This document shows positions 12,301 to 23,158 of a stretch of DNA of 64,000 nucleotides, in pieces. The position numbers and the translations under genes were made by a program. The DNA lies in assembly GCA_034509425.1 (NCBI GenBank), contig JAVTVJ010000458.1:1488001-1552000 (forward strand), written 5' to 3'. Below the pieces are notes generated by a model. The model was not told where the DNA came from. It did no database searches and saw nothing but the letters and a program-made list of their open reading frames with translations. Numbering within the stretch: position 1 is the stretch's first letter; every line of letters begins with the position of its first letter. The stretch comes from Eopsaltria australis. Its lineage: Eukaryota; Chordata; Aves; Passeriformes; Petroicidae.

Positions 12301-13730
12301 GGTTTTATTGACTCTTCAAGATGATAGAAGTAGAAAAAGAAAATAACATTTGAGAGCTCTTGAATACCTTTCTGTAAAAAATGGAAGGGTTCTGTAATGA
12401 AAGGTGACTTTTCTCAAATTTGGCCATTTCAGTGTTGCTCTGACATTAAACATCCACAAATGGTGCCGAGTGGCAACATATTTAACAACATATTAACAAC
12501 GAGTTAACAACATATTTAATCAAAATCCAAAATTCTCCTGGCTCAGCTGGAATATAAATGTCTGCCCAAAAAAAAAAGGAAAGGGATTTAATTGTCTCTT
12601 CTTATTCAGTACATAACTTGCAAATCAGTATAGAAGGAGAGCTGGAATATTAATTTTCCTTCATGATCTTTTCTACTTTATTGGAATCTCTTGTTTAACT
12701 TCCAGAAATAGCAAGTGTCTTCAAGAATAAAATACTCCTTCTGTTAACATAGGGCTCGTGACAACCTGCTAACCCTGGAAATTTAAGATCTGTTATCTAA
12801 CAGTTGTAAGTGGAGACAGAAGAATATTTCTATTCTGCTTTTTGTCATATGCCAAACACCTCTGAGAGAATGGGGTATTTCAGTCTTTAGAGCTAAAAAC
12901 CTCTCATTGAAATTTCTCTTGGAACTTCTGTCTAAGGTTCTAGGATTTATATTTTATCTCTGTGTAGGCTTTTTGATTTATTTTTTGGCATGGACTTATT
13001 TATTGATTGATTGATTTGGGGGTGTGGGTGTGATTTGTTTGTTTTTCCCTAGAGTGAATTAATTCTAGAGTTGTTGCCTAAAAGCCTGCTCTGGCACAAT
13101 TATAACAGTTTAGTTGATTATTTCATGTGTATCTGCTGAAGTATCTCAAATGTGATCTCCAATTTGTGGCCACTGAGTGGATCCATTCCTTGTCCTACCC
13201 CACCTCTGTCTTCCTGAAACTATTCTTGTCTTTTCAATAACAGATTACTGGTTCTTGAACACATATTCATGCTTTAGTCCTCATTTTTTATCAGTGTCAC
13301 TGCTTTAGTCCTTCCACTGCCTGTGTTGCCTCAGGAAATCGATTGGATGGATTTTTTTCTCTGTGCATTTATTTAATACCATTAGATTCTTATGTTCTCA
13401 TTGCATTGAATCTCTTCATCAGTCTTTATCATTCTGTGTTATAATTTTATTGGTACCATGATTATCAACTTCATTTTTGGTTTTGTTTTCCCCACCTTTT
13501 CTTTGCCTAGCTTTCTTCCCCAGCCTTTACCATTGCAATGAGATTTGGTTGCTTTCAATATTTTTCATTTCAGAGGTGACCGTTCTTGTCCTGCCTACTT
13601 CTGCCTCTTTTTGATGCCATAATATTGCCAAGCCATTGTTAGTGAGGCCTCACAGTTCACATTGTAACAGTTTTCTCAGTACTTTTCATGTGGATCAGTT
13701 CATGAGTATTCACAAATCATCACCAATGAG
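6345..13730. other. unique non-coding stretch
   Basis: No coding exon, RNA gene or transposon recognised. A G/T-rich segment at about 7740-7830 has two G6 runs but loops too long for a strict G-quadruplex motif. 12470-12520 is a short aacatatttaac-type tandem patch. 9400-9660 is locally more GC-rich without a recognisable exon. Confidence 0.5.
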
Positions 13731-13751
13731 ACACACACACACACAGAGAGA
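13731..13751 (+). repeat. (AC)7(AG)n microsatellite
   Basis: Seven AC dinucleotides followed directly by a short AG run. Confidence 0.9.
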
Positions 13752-14804
13752 GCCCAGGAAAACATCAGAAACATCAGCAAACGTTCAGTCAGCTCTGCAG
13801 CCAGGCCTCAGCTGAGGAGCAAGAACTGAAGGTCTTCAAGCCAGCAGTAAATACTGCAGTGTAGAATGCTCCTAAAGAATACAAAATATGGCAAATTAAG
13901 GGCAGCAAACTCAATTTATGGTTGGTTTTAACGAATGGGCTGGGTGGAAGCTGCTTGGAAATTCAATATCCATAAAAAAGAGGGCTTCAAGTCCTCCATC
14001 TGATCACAAGGCAAGGCATGAGCACTGTCTCGGCAGCAGCTGGTGGTTTCCATGTGCTCTCTGTCCATTCTGTGCAGTGAATTGGCCACTCATGAGCAAA
14101 GTGAGCATGGTGAAAGAGGGGGAACAGTCCTGAATGTTAAATTCACTTTGCTTTTGCTGCAGATGATCGCTAAACTGGAAACGGTCGTGGTGCATTGAGA
14201 CTCTCCCAAGGCTGGGGGTATCACCATCCTATGGATGTCATGGGCAATCAGTGGGACAAAAATGGTTCCTGGTAATCTAATTCTCATGTGAACACACATT
14301 TCCATAAACCAGAGCAGTGGGGGAAAGGAGAAACAAAACCCAGAGCTAATTCCATGAGCCATTTGCTAATTAAAGATCCAACTCAGGCTGCTCCACTGTC
14401 TACTTCATCGCTGTGACCTAATTTGTTCCTGAAAGAAAGACAAACAGCTTCCTTCAGGGTGTTGTGTTTTTAGTGACAAAGGATCTCAGAATTATATGTG
14501 TTCTTCAGAAAATTGAGACGACCAACAGTTCTGGAACATTATTGTCTGGTTTTTTGTGTACCCGTATATTTTCTCCAGTAATTTCATTGGCACACACATC
14601 GATGCAAATTCCTGAACAGATTTAGAAAATTTTAAAAGTACATACAATGGTTTGCTGCAGTTTTGGGGGAATAGTTCAGCAAACAGGTCTTGGAAGTTTA
14701 AGTGTCACAATTTGGCTTCTTTCCAGTGCCAGGAGCACTTCCATTACAAGTTAATTTAGAGGCTTAGCTGCTGAAACAACATCATCATGCTGGGCTCGGG
14801 AATT
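13752..14804. other. unique non-coding stretch
   Basis: Nothing recognisable. Open frames here are under 100 codons and show no family motifs. Confidence 0.5.
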
Positions 14805-14823
14805 TTCTTCTTCTTCTTCTTCT
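14805..14823 (+). repeat. (TTC)6 microsatellite
   Basis: Six uninterrupted TTC units, a GAA repeat on the other strand. Short. Confidence 0.85.
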
Positions 14824-15803
14824 GAGATGTTACTGATTTTTCAAAAGGCAAACAAAACAGCCTGTCCCGTGGATTTATTGTACTTTGTCATGTGTGCTCT
14901 CCAAAACTGGGATTTCTGAGGCTTCTTTGCAAGAGCACTTTCATTTCTGCTCCTGCTGAGTCAGCAGCAGTTCAGCCTCTTGGGGTGAGAGAATGACAAC
15001 AGAATTTTGTATTGGCTACAGGTGTTTATTCTTATTTTACCCTAAAGCACATGAAACCCTGCTGGCAATCCAAGGTAATTAACAGCTTTCAATGCAAACA
15101 TTAATGCAAACATTTGTATGCAGTAATTAGAGCTTCTTCCCATTCTCCCCTAATAAAGTAAAATGTTCCTGATACCTGCCATTACTGCTTCCCAACTCTT
15201 TAAACCTGTGCTGTGTCACTGTTAATTGTTTAAGAAATGCTGCTCTGATAAATTTGTTTTGATTTCAGACTGAGAATTCCGTTTTCTTCCTGTGAACTGG
15301 GATTGTTTTGGCTGCAAATTCCTGCTCCTGTGGTCTGCACAGCTCTGGGAAATCTGTCAGAGTTTCTTTCACTGCTCCTCTTGGTTGAACAATTGGGTCC
15401 TCTCTGCATTTTGCCCAGAAAGTTTTGTCCTTTTTTACTTTTTCTTGAAACAAATAACAAATAATCTCATGATCGTCAGCATCTACAGAAATCTTTATGT
15501 GAATTTTTTGCTGTATTTGTGTCATATGAAAGAATCAAAGTAAAAGCAAATATGAGCAGCAGAAAGAAATTCACCACAGAAAAACAGACATCAGTTACTA
15601 TTGAAAATTATTTCAAGAACCATTTCTGAACTCCAAACCTGTATGGTCCTTTTTCTTAAATATCTGAGGAAGAAAATCTTTGGTGTGATTGAAGGCAGTT
15701 TGTTCTGGAGTGGCTGATATAAAGGGCAGCAAATTCAGATTTTCTGTCCTTTCCAGTCAAATGTTTGGTGCAATTTTAATAATCATTTAACATAAAACAA
15801 GAG
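14824..15803. other. unique non-coding stretch
   Basis: AT-rich sequence with no recognisable gene or transposon. Confidence 0.5.
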
Positions 15804-15853
15804 GAGATCCATCCATGCTGAATGTAAAGAGATCTATCCATGCTGAATGTAAG
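15804..15853 (+). repeat. tandem duplication of a 25-bp unit
   Basis: Two adjacent 25-bp copies (15804-15828 and 15829-15853), each beginning gagatc and containing ccatgctgaatgtaa. They differ by one internal base and the last base, so this is a recent local duplication. Confidence 0.9.
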
Positions 15854-16355
15854 CCTTGTGCCCTGGTGACACATTCTCTTTTCTTTGCTGTACTCTGTGG
15901 TCCCAAATTTTACATTTGTTCCTTAAGACACTCAGCACAAGCCTGAAATGAGCACAGCACCTCCTCAACGTTTTCTTGGTCAGATTTTGATCATTTTGCT
16001 GTAATGGGTTCCAGGTTACCAACACAACATTTCCCAGCTCCTGGAATTTGTTTATTAAATAATGCAATAAATAATAAAATAATTTATTTCTGTTTCTTTG
16101 TAATGGGTCCATTAGCCAGATCTTGACACGCTTGCTTACATTTTTTAATATTCATTCCAGCTGCTGACCCAGACTGTTCAGATGTGAAAATACAATTTCA
16201 TTAATCTGAAGTATGCATAACTTAGAGGCAAGTTCATTGACAATTAAGTGAATTTGCAAATGGGAAGAGCTATAAGCTTTGTGCAGACAGATAAAAATAC
16301 AACACAAAGAAAGGGTGAGGGGATAAGAGAAGGAAGGACAAAGGTCAGCGTGGGC

Positions 16356-16370
16356 AAAAAAAAAAAAAAA
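16356..16370 (+). repeat. A15 homopolymer
   Basis: Fifteen consecutive A within AT-rich DNA. No attached retroposon recognised. Confidence 0.85.
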
Positions 16371-16683
16371 GTATGAGCATTTCCCAAGTTCACTGGTGCA
16401 GAAGGAAAAACCAGATAATTTCAAGTGCAAGATGGTCTTTAATGAGTGCAGGGTATTTCAGAATCTGTCGTTTAATTGATCTGAGGTGGACGTTGTTTGG
16501 CTTTTTTACAGTTACAGCACTATTGGAATTTACCAATTAATTGCAGAGTGATTTGGGAAGGTTTCCAGGGAAGTTCCCCATGGCTGAGGGGTCTGTGCCT
16601 GCAGCCATCAGTGGAGGCTCCACTGCTCAGAGCACTGGGAGTGCTTCCAAAAGGAATGAGAGGGAAACTTCTCCCCATTCCCA

Positions 16684-17037
16684 CTGGAGAGGAGAAGGGT
16701 CTGGGGAGATCAGAGCAGCCTTTGATGTGGGAAGCGGCTCCGCAGAGAGACGGGAAAGGCTTTTAGCAGGGCCTGGGTGAGAGGAGAAGGCTTTAAACTG
16801 AAAGAGAATGGGCTTAGATTGGACAGGAGGGAAGAATCTCTTACAAGAAGGGTAGGGAGGCCCTGGCACAGGTTCCCAGAGGAGCTGTGGCTGCCCCTGG
16901 GTCCCTGGGAGTGTCCAAGGCCAGGTTGGATGGGGCTTGGAGTGACCTGGGACAGTGGAAGGTGCCCCTGTCCATGGCAGTGCATGGGCTTCAAAGTTCC
17001 TTTCTGAGCCAAACCATCCCATGATTGAAGAAAAGTG
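16684..17037 (+). mobile_element. CR1 LINE, 5'-truncated 3' end
   Basis: Matches in order the landmarks of avian CR1 3' ends: tggagaggagaaggg..ctgggga, ttttagcagggcctg, ggctttaaactgaaagag, a ggcactggaacaggtt-like stretch (here gccctggcacaggtt), gagtgtccaaggccaggttg, gatggggctt, cagtggaaggtg and a terminal aaccatcccatgatt. CR1 is the main avian non-LTR retrotransposon and is usually truncated at its 5' end, as here. The element is moderately diverged and dead. It explains why this area is GC-richer than its flanks and why short open frames occur here. Boundaries are good to about 20 bases. Confidence 0.93.
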
Positions 17038-17090
17038 CCTTCTATGATGCTTAAACAAGGCTGGCATTTCTGTTCTTGCTGAGATTCGCT

Positions 17091-17146
17091 GGTTTTATTT
17101 GGTATTTATTTTTTGGTATTTATTTTTTTGGTATTTATTTTATTTA
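17091..17146 (+). repeat. short tandem repeat, ggtatttatttttt unit
   Basis: Three clear copies of a 14-15 bp unit beginning ggtatttatt, preceded by a diverged copy ggttttattt. Confidence 0.85.
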
Positions 17147-17850
17147 CCTTGTGCTACACGTGAAAGGGCTGTCTCCTACCACGGGCATGATCCCCTAAGT
17201 CTGCATCCTGCTGCTGTGGAAAGGAATGACTAGAATTCCAAAAGTTACCAAGGACATCACAAATTGCATTGAACCCTAAGAAAAGAATGACAATTTAATT
17301 TGCTGAACTTGAAATTTGATAAGAAAATGACTAGAAATAGCCCAGTCCTCTTCTATTTAAAATATTAACTTAGCAACATACCTGGGTGTAAAACCAGAGT
17401 TTAGTCATTCAAAAAGCATTTAACAGGGCTAATTGGAAAGCAGCATCAGAATGGATTTTTTCAAACTTGTGAGCCAGTGTTTATCACCAAGAGCAGAGGA
17501 GACAGCCAGCAGGGCATTGATTCTGTCCCACTTCAGCTGTGCCACGATAATGACTCGTCGATGTTCTAATATAAAAGTTTGGAAATAAAGTGTGAGTGAT
17601 TACGAAAGCTGTAAGCATTTAAAATTGTTCTTAATGATGTAGCTGCAGTTTCTGTTACTGGAATAGCTCTTGCTGATTTATATTGGTTTCTACTCAGATG
17701 GTTGTCTGGTTACAAATGATGTTTTCATCTATGCAGAATTAAGGGTTTAGAAATAACTTTTCAAATTAGCCTAATTAAATGTTTATTAATTTTTTAATAA
17801 CTATCACAACAGGTTGGGTTTTGCCTGAGGTTTTTGAACAAAAGGTGCTT
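17147..17850. other. unique non-coding stretch
   Basis: AT-rich; nothing recognised. Confidence 0.5.
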
Positions 17851-17960
17851 CACCCTTTTAAAAAGATTGGGAAACTGAGGGAAGGAGAGGTGAAATAACT
17901 TGTTTGAAGTCATTGAGCCCAGATCTTTCATTTGCTGGCCCATGCTTTATTTTAGCCCAC
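17851..17960 (-). mobile_element. ancient MIR-type SINE fragment
   Basis: Read on the plus strand this follows the reverse complement of the mammalian/amniote MIR consensus as I remember it: a ccccattttacagatg-like start (here caccctttta..agat), gggaaactgagg, gagaggtgaaataactt, a diverged g..aagtca stretch, then gcccagatct and gcccatgcttta. A segment of roughly 30 bases (the cagctagtaagtgg part) seems to be deleted. MIR is a tRNA-derived CORE-SINE active before mammals and sauropsids split; birds keep few copies. The call rests on the order and spacing of several matches, not an alignment score. Confidence 0.7.
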
Positions 17961-18872
17961 AGTTATTTATAACCCAATCCTGTGATGATAATATTTCATT
18001 CAGCTGGAGATGGACTACAGTCTTAGAAGAAAAAGAAGTTCATGTTTTATTTTTTGGGGGGCAGTTCATATCCATTTAACATTTTAAATGGGTGAAAAGA
18101 TGTTTTCAGGGATTATTTCAAGGATTATTACACAGGAGGCTGTACTGTTCTCTTATAATATGTTTAGATTTTCTCCAGATGTTTTTTATCTCATTTAATT
18201 ATCTTTGTTTTTATCCAATATTGCAGAAGTCAATGGTCTTACTGACTTTTCAAACCAACATCTAGGTTGTTTTTTTCCAGTTACAATTCGTTGAGTATTT
18301 TGAATTATATACGAATAGGAGAGCAAAGATGCCTTACTTCTCATCCCTAACTGTTTTCCTTAGCAAACTTTTGTGATGGACTTTGTTAGAAGCTTTTTGA
18401 CAGAAGTCAGATGTTATTTTCATGCTGTTTCAGAGGAGCAGACCTGTGTGAGGAGAGGAACAAAAGTCCCTCAGGATCTGGAGAAAAACTGCCACTTCCT
18501 TCTTCTGTGTTAAATATGCAGCAAGACCTAAGACTAAACAAAGGTTGAGATCAATTTATTGATCTGTTTTCCATTTCAGACCAGGAAGCTGTTAAATTTG
18601 GGTTCTGAGAGTTCATTTGAATATTTTATTAGTATCTTGACAATTTATTTGTGTCCTGGATGAAGCAGGCAAACCACTGTTAATGGAGCCCAGTCTGGCT
18701 CTGGAGCCTTGCTGGTGATTCCTCCCTGACTTTATTCTGGTGTTGCTTGTTTTAATACTCCTGTCTCTGTCTTTGTACCATGGATTGGAAGCTGAAACAG
18801 AACTTCTCTTGCAGTCTTTACAAAAAAAAAAAGAGATAAAAACTTTCAAATTTTGGTAGTTTCCTGAGCTGC
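17961..18872. other. unique non-coding stretch
   Basis: AT-rich. No coding exon, RNA gene or transposon recognised. Confidence 0.5.
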
Positions 18873-18894
18873 TTTTTTTTTTTTTTTTTTTTTT
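18873..18894 (+). repeat. T22 homopolymer
   Basis: Twenty-two consecutive T followed by ccag, so it also has the shape of a splice acceptor. No coding exon is visible downstream. Confidence 0.9.
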
Positions 18895-20920
18895 CCAGGA
18901 GACTTTGATTCTGTCACAGACTCCGAGCTTCTATATGCTTAGAAACATCATTTTGTTCCTTGGTTAATTGCTTTCTCATGCTTTTTAAACTTTTAATTTC
19001 CATCGTTCTTTAATCTGCTGTCACTTTACATATTGTCCCTTCTCCAAGTTATTTTGCCTTAAAGGACACATCCTTTGGGACCTGTGGGTGTTACTACTAC
19101 AGGAATTATTGCTTGGATGTGGTGCTAGTTGCAGATTAGTTCAGGGATGGGTTCAGAAGCTCTGAGAATTATGCCTTAAAAAATGGCCTTAAAAATCAAC
19201 AGCTTGGGGTTTGGGGGAACCTACACTGAAAATGTTCACAAACCTTTAAAAATAAGGGGGAAGTTCTGATTTCTCTAGGTAGGGTTTCACACAGAAGCAA
19301 AACTTTTTGTATGCAGATGTTCATACATAAATGGAAAGATATTGTCTGATATGTTGTCTGTCTTTACAGATAGAAGTTCTTTACCTGCTGCAGCAAGGTC
19401 TTCTCTCATTTATTTCATTAAACACCTGAATATGTCCAAATTTGTGTTGTCTTTCCTTGTCACTGCAATTTATCCAAACTTCATCACAGCAGAATCCTTC
19501 ACTGTGCTCAAGGCACTCAGGCCTCTGCAGATGGGTAATTAGGAAGTGTCCTGGCTTTTGTGTAGAAAACCTTATTCTGCATTTATTCTTTTCAATTAGA
19601 ACTGAGTGTAGTCTGTGAGTGTTTCTCTCCTGTATTAGCCTCAGTTATGATTAAAAGCAATGCTAATTATCTCCTCCTGATTTGCCTGGCTCCAAACTGG
19701 CACTGGGGTCTGGCTTCCTGCTCACCCAGCCAGAGCTCCTGCTGGCAGTGCTGGGGACTCCAGCTCTTGTGACTGCCACAGTCCTGGTCACTGAAACTGG
19801 GCGGCATCTTTTATCTCTCATGAGTTAAAGTTTTCATGGCTTAAAACATTCCAGCTCCTGGAATAAACAGATTTAAGGCTGAGCATCAAGTGATGAATTA
19901 GCTCAACTCTTTGTTATTAATCTTTACTTTTCAAATTATTTCTTAATTTTAGATGGATGTTTCATGACTTGAAATTTGGGCATGGCAATACTGAGAGGAT
20001 AAACACTGACCTGTATTCTCACTGTGGTAAAACTCTTCTCACTCAGATTGAGATGTCAGGCTCAGAGGAAAAACACTGGACAGGGTTGTGCTTGGTCCAT
20101 ACTTGTGTAACATTCATGATACACTAATAGCTAAAGTTTTCTTTTTGTGTTAAGACTTTTGTCAATGCAGGTGGTATTTACAGACTGACTTGTCTAACTG
20201 TAGCTTTGCTGATTGATTATTTAAGTCCACATAAACTGTTGTATCAAATGAAAAACTATTTTTGACATCCTTTAGATGAGGATGGCCTTGTAGAATGGCT
20301 CCAAAGGAAAAGAATCTGGTAATTGAAATGCTAACAGATCCATAACTTTACTCCATTATTATCTAAATCATTTTGTAGATATTCAGCACAGTGTCGTTTC
20401 AAATCCCTTTGTGAGCTGATTTTGCCAGTGCATAGGATCTTGATGAAAAGAATCAATTAAGCCTGGAAAGCTCCAATGGTATAAATATCCTCAGTAAATA
20501 AATTGTTATTGTATCAGATAAAACATGCTGATTTAAAACAGTTGATAAACCCTATCTCCAGTCTGTGGCACATTCTCTGGAATAACTCCCAGATTTCACA
20601 GGATGAATAATGCATGAGTGTCTCTTTATGTGATGGAGTTGACTGCTCGGGCGGTGTGTGAATATTCTGCTGTTTGATTGTGATTTGTTCTCTGCTGAGA
20701 GCTCCCTCCCCAGTGCCTCCTGAGGCAGGGGAACATGGCTGGATCCCCTCGCTGAGCAGCATTGTCTGCACATCCCACAGCATCCCTGATGAGAGCAGGG
20801 TTTAATTCTGGAGGTGCAGCCGTGGTGAAATCAAAGGGGGAATGAGGAGATCAAGGCTGCTCTGGGATGTTGGTGCAGTCACTCCTGTCAGCTCCTTGTC
20901 AAACAGTGCAGAAGATCCCA
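18895..20920. other. unique non-coding stretch
   Basis: No recognisable gene or transposon. 19685-19800 and 20690-20880 are somewhat GC-richer but match no family I know. Confidence 0.5.
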
Positions 20921-21045
20921 TCCCTTCCCTTCCCTTCCCTTCCCTTCCCTTCCCTTCCCTTCCCTTCCCTTCCCTTCCCTTCCCTTCCCTTCCCTTCCCT
21001 TCCCTTCCCTTCCCTTCCCTTCCCTTCCCTTCCCTTCCCTTCCCT
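20921..21045 (+). repeat. perfect (TCCCT)25 pentanucleotide array
   Basis: Exactly 25 uninterrupted TCCCT units (125 bp). The minus strand is (AGGGA)25: 25 GGG runs separated by two A, which satisfies the G3+N1-7 quadruplex rule many times over. The plus strand has i-motif potential, and the tract is a pure purine/pyrimidine strand pair able to form triplexes. The purity indicates recent expansion and probable length polymorphism. Open frames across it on both strands come from the repeat. Confidence 0.98.
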
Positions 21046-22104
21046 GTGCAGGATGCTGCCTGTGCTCTCAGCATTTTCAGGTCTTTAATTCTTGCCCCAT
21101 GAACAGCTCTGCATCTCCTTATTTTCTCTAGAATCAAATCTGAATGTTTGGGTTTGCAGCCTCTGCAAATACAAAAAATATAAAACTACACACGATAAAA
21201 ATGCCACACGTTGACAATAAGTACTTCTGATAAGTGTGTTTGTCTGAAGATATTCTTTGGGGTTTGCCCTGAAATCTGTATTAAGAGTATTTTTTTTAAA
21301 TTGGGGGTTAATTCTAACACTAAAATCAGTGAGAATAAGAGTCAAAGGATCATTTTGGCAGTTATGACTTCAGGTTTTAAAAATTTCCCCAAGGTATGGG
21401 GTGGGGAAGCAACTTAGGAAAGGGAAAACATGGTGGAGCGGTGCATGACTTATTTTGTGACCTGTTTGTGTAACACCACTGGAAATTTGTACATTACATT
21501 TCATGGACTTAAGGAAAATTTAGTTTTTCTTTAAAATATTTGAGATTTATCAAATGGAATTTTAAAAATTCAGAGAATCTACGGTAACTGTATAATCATA
21601 AGTATGTCCTTACCTGCAATGTAGCATGTCCATACCTCCAATATTTCACAATTATGCTTTATAATTTACTCACAAATAAAGCCACAAATAAAATAATAGA
21701 GGACATCAGTATTACTTGAAGATGCCAGAAGCAAGACTTGGAAGGTCAGAAAGGAAAGAGCCTGAACAAAGAGCCCCCATCCTGCTCACCACATCCATGT
21801 CAGTAATTTGACTTCTGGGAGAAACTGCACAAAAGGCAGCCTGGCTGTTCCCAGGGGAGAAGTTATTCATAAGCACTCGAGTTTGCCAGGTCAGGCCCTG
21901 AATCAACAAGGCAGTGACTGTGAAAGACAGTCCAGCAGGAAGGTTAATGAGAGGCACCGGAAAGACGTTCGTTAAAGTGGAAATTGAAGTCACCTCAGCC
22001 AGGAGGAGCCAGCTCAGAGGGGACAAAGTGAGCTGGGCTCTCAAACTCAGCAGGAAGGGCTGGGAAGGCAGGGAGCAGATCCTGCCTGGGCAGAGCTGCT
22101 GAGG
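21046..22104. other. unique non-coding stretch between arrays
   Basis: AT-rich to about 21700, then more GC-rich approaching the 39-bp array. No transposon or exon recognised. Confidence 0.5.
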
Positions 22105-22585
22105 GGCTGCTGACCAGCAGGGTGTCCCTCAAACCCCACTGATGGGTACTGACCAGCAGGGTATCCCTCAAACCCCACTGATGGCTGCTGACCAGCAGGG
22201 TGTCCCTCAAACCCCACTGATGGCTGCTGACCAGCAGGGTGTCCCTCAAACCCCACTGATGGGTACTGACCAGCAGGGTGTCCCTCAAACCCCACTGATG
22301 GCTGCTGACCAGCAGGGTGTCCCTCAAACCCCACTGATGGCTGCTGACCAGCAGGGTGTCCCTCAAACCCAAGTGATGGCTGCTGACCAGCAGGGTGTCC
22401 CTCAAACCCCACTGATGGGTACTGACCAGCAGGGTGTCCCTCAAACCCCACTGATGGCTACTGACCAGCAGGGTGTCCCTCAAACCCCACTGATGGCTAC
22501 TGACCAGCAGGGTGTCCCTCAAACCCCACTGATGGCTACTGACCAGCAGGGTGTCCCTCAAACCCCACTGATGGCTGCTGACCAG
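22105..22585 (+). repeat. 39-bp minisatellite, 12 full copies plus a partial
   Basis: Units start every 39 bases from 22105 with no insertion or deletion; a 13-bp partial copy ends at 22585. Each contains gaccagcagggtgtccctca. Units differ mainly in the first six bases: ggctgc (1, 3, 4, 6, 7, 8, partial), gggtac (2, 5, 9) and ggctac (10-12). Unit 2 has gtatcc for gtgtcc, and unit 7 ends in aagtgat instead of cactgat. Because 39 = 13 codons, open frames run through on both strands (plus MAADQQGVPQTPL, minus VSSHQWGLRDTLL). No family resemblance or exon structure supports a real protein. Confidence 0.97.
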
Positions 22586-23062
22586 AGTGACCGTGGGAGC
22601 AGGGCCAGGCTCTGGGTCAGGGCTGTGCACTGCCCCACATGCTCAGAGACAGCAATAACAACAACCTTATCTGTTCACTGAAAGTGTCAGGGGTTTCGTC
22701 TTTGGTTGTTTTTTTTTTTATTTTGGGTTTTTTTTCATTCTCAGCAAAAGGAAAATACTGGTGATATGAGGCTATCACACTGGAATAGAAACTTTGGTAG
22801 AGTCTTTCCACTTGTTCTTGCCTTTCAGGATTCTGCAGTTGGAACAGCAACCTGCAACATCAATTTTTACGTCCAATTGATACAGAAATTTTGAATATTA
22901 TTCTGGTAGTAATGTGTATTTTCTACATTTTCAACCCCAATGCCATAACATATCCTGGAAATTAATTTCTTTTTCTCCCAAGCCCTTTTACTCATTGTGG
23001 CAAACTGACAGAAGACCTGGATGATTCAGTCATGTTCACTGCCTTTGTCATCTATGCTAATT

Positions 23063-23063
<1 letters not shown>
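22586..23063. other. unique non-coding spacer
   Basis: Contains T-rich runs at about 22706-22735. Nothing else recognised. Confidence 0.5.
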
Positions 23064-23103
<40 letters not shown>

Positions 23104-23109
23104 TATTAC

Positions 23110-23158
<49 letters not shown>
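23064..23158. repeat. inverted trinucleotide microsatellite (TAA)13 / (TAT)n
   Basis: A pure (TAA)13 run (23064-23102) is followed after seven bases by about 49 bases of pure TAT/ATT repeat (23110-23158). The two blocks are complementary, so the locus is a near-perfect long AT-only palindrome that can fold into a hairpin or cruciform with a stem near 39 bp. Poly-Ile frames here are artefacts. Confidence 0.95.

Noticed and set aside
16497..17067. Overlapping frames of 76-146 codons on both strands
   Set aside because: The region is largely a CR1 3' untranslated end plus flank, so these are not host genes.
18873..18898. T22-ccag as a splice acceptor
   Set aside because: Homopolymer context and no recognisable exon after it; kept only as a homopolymer.
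21995..22681. Repeat proteins of 134-211 codons on both strands
   Set aside because: The 39-bp unit is a multiple of three, so frames stay open automatically. Flanking parts show no domain or exon structure.
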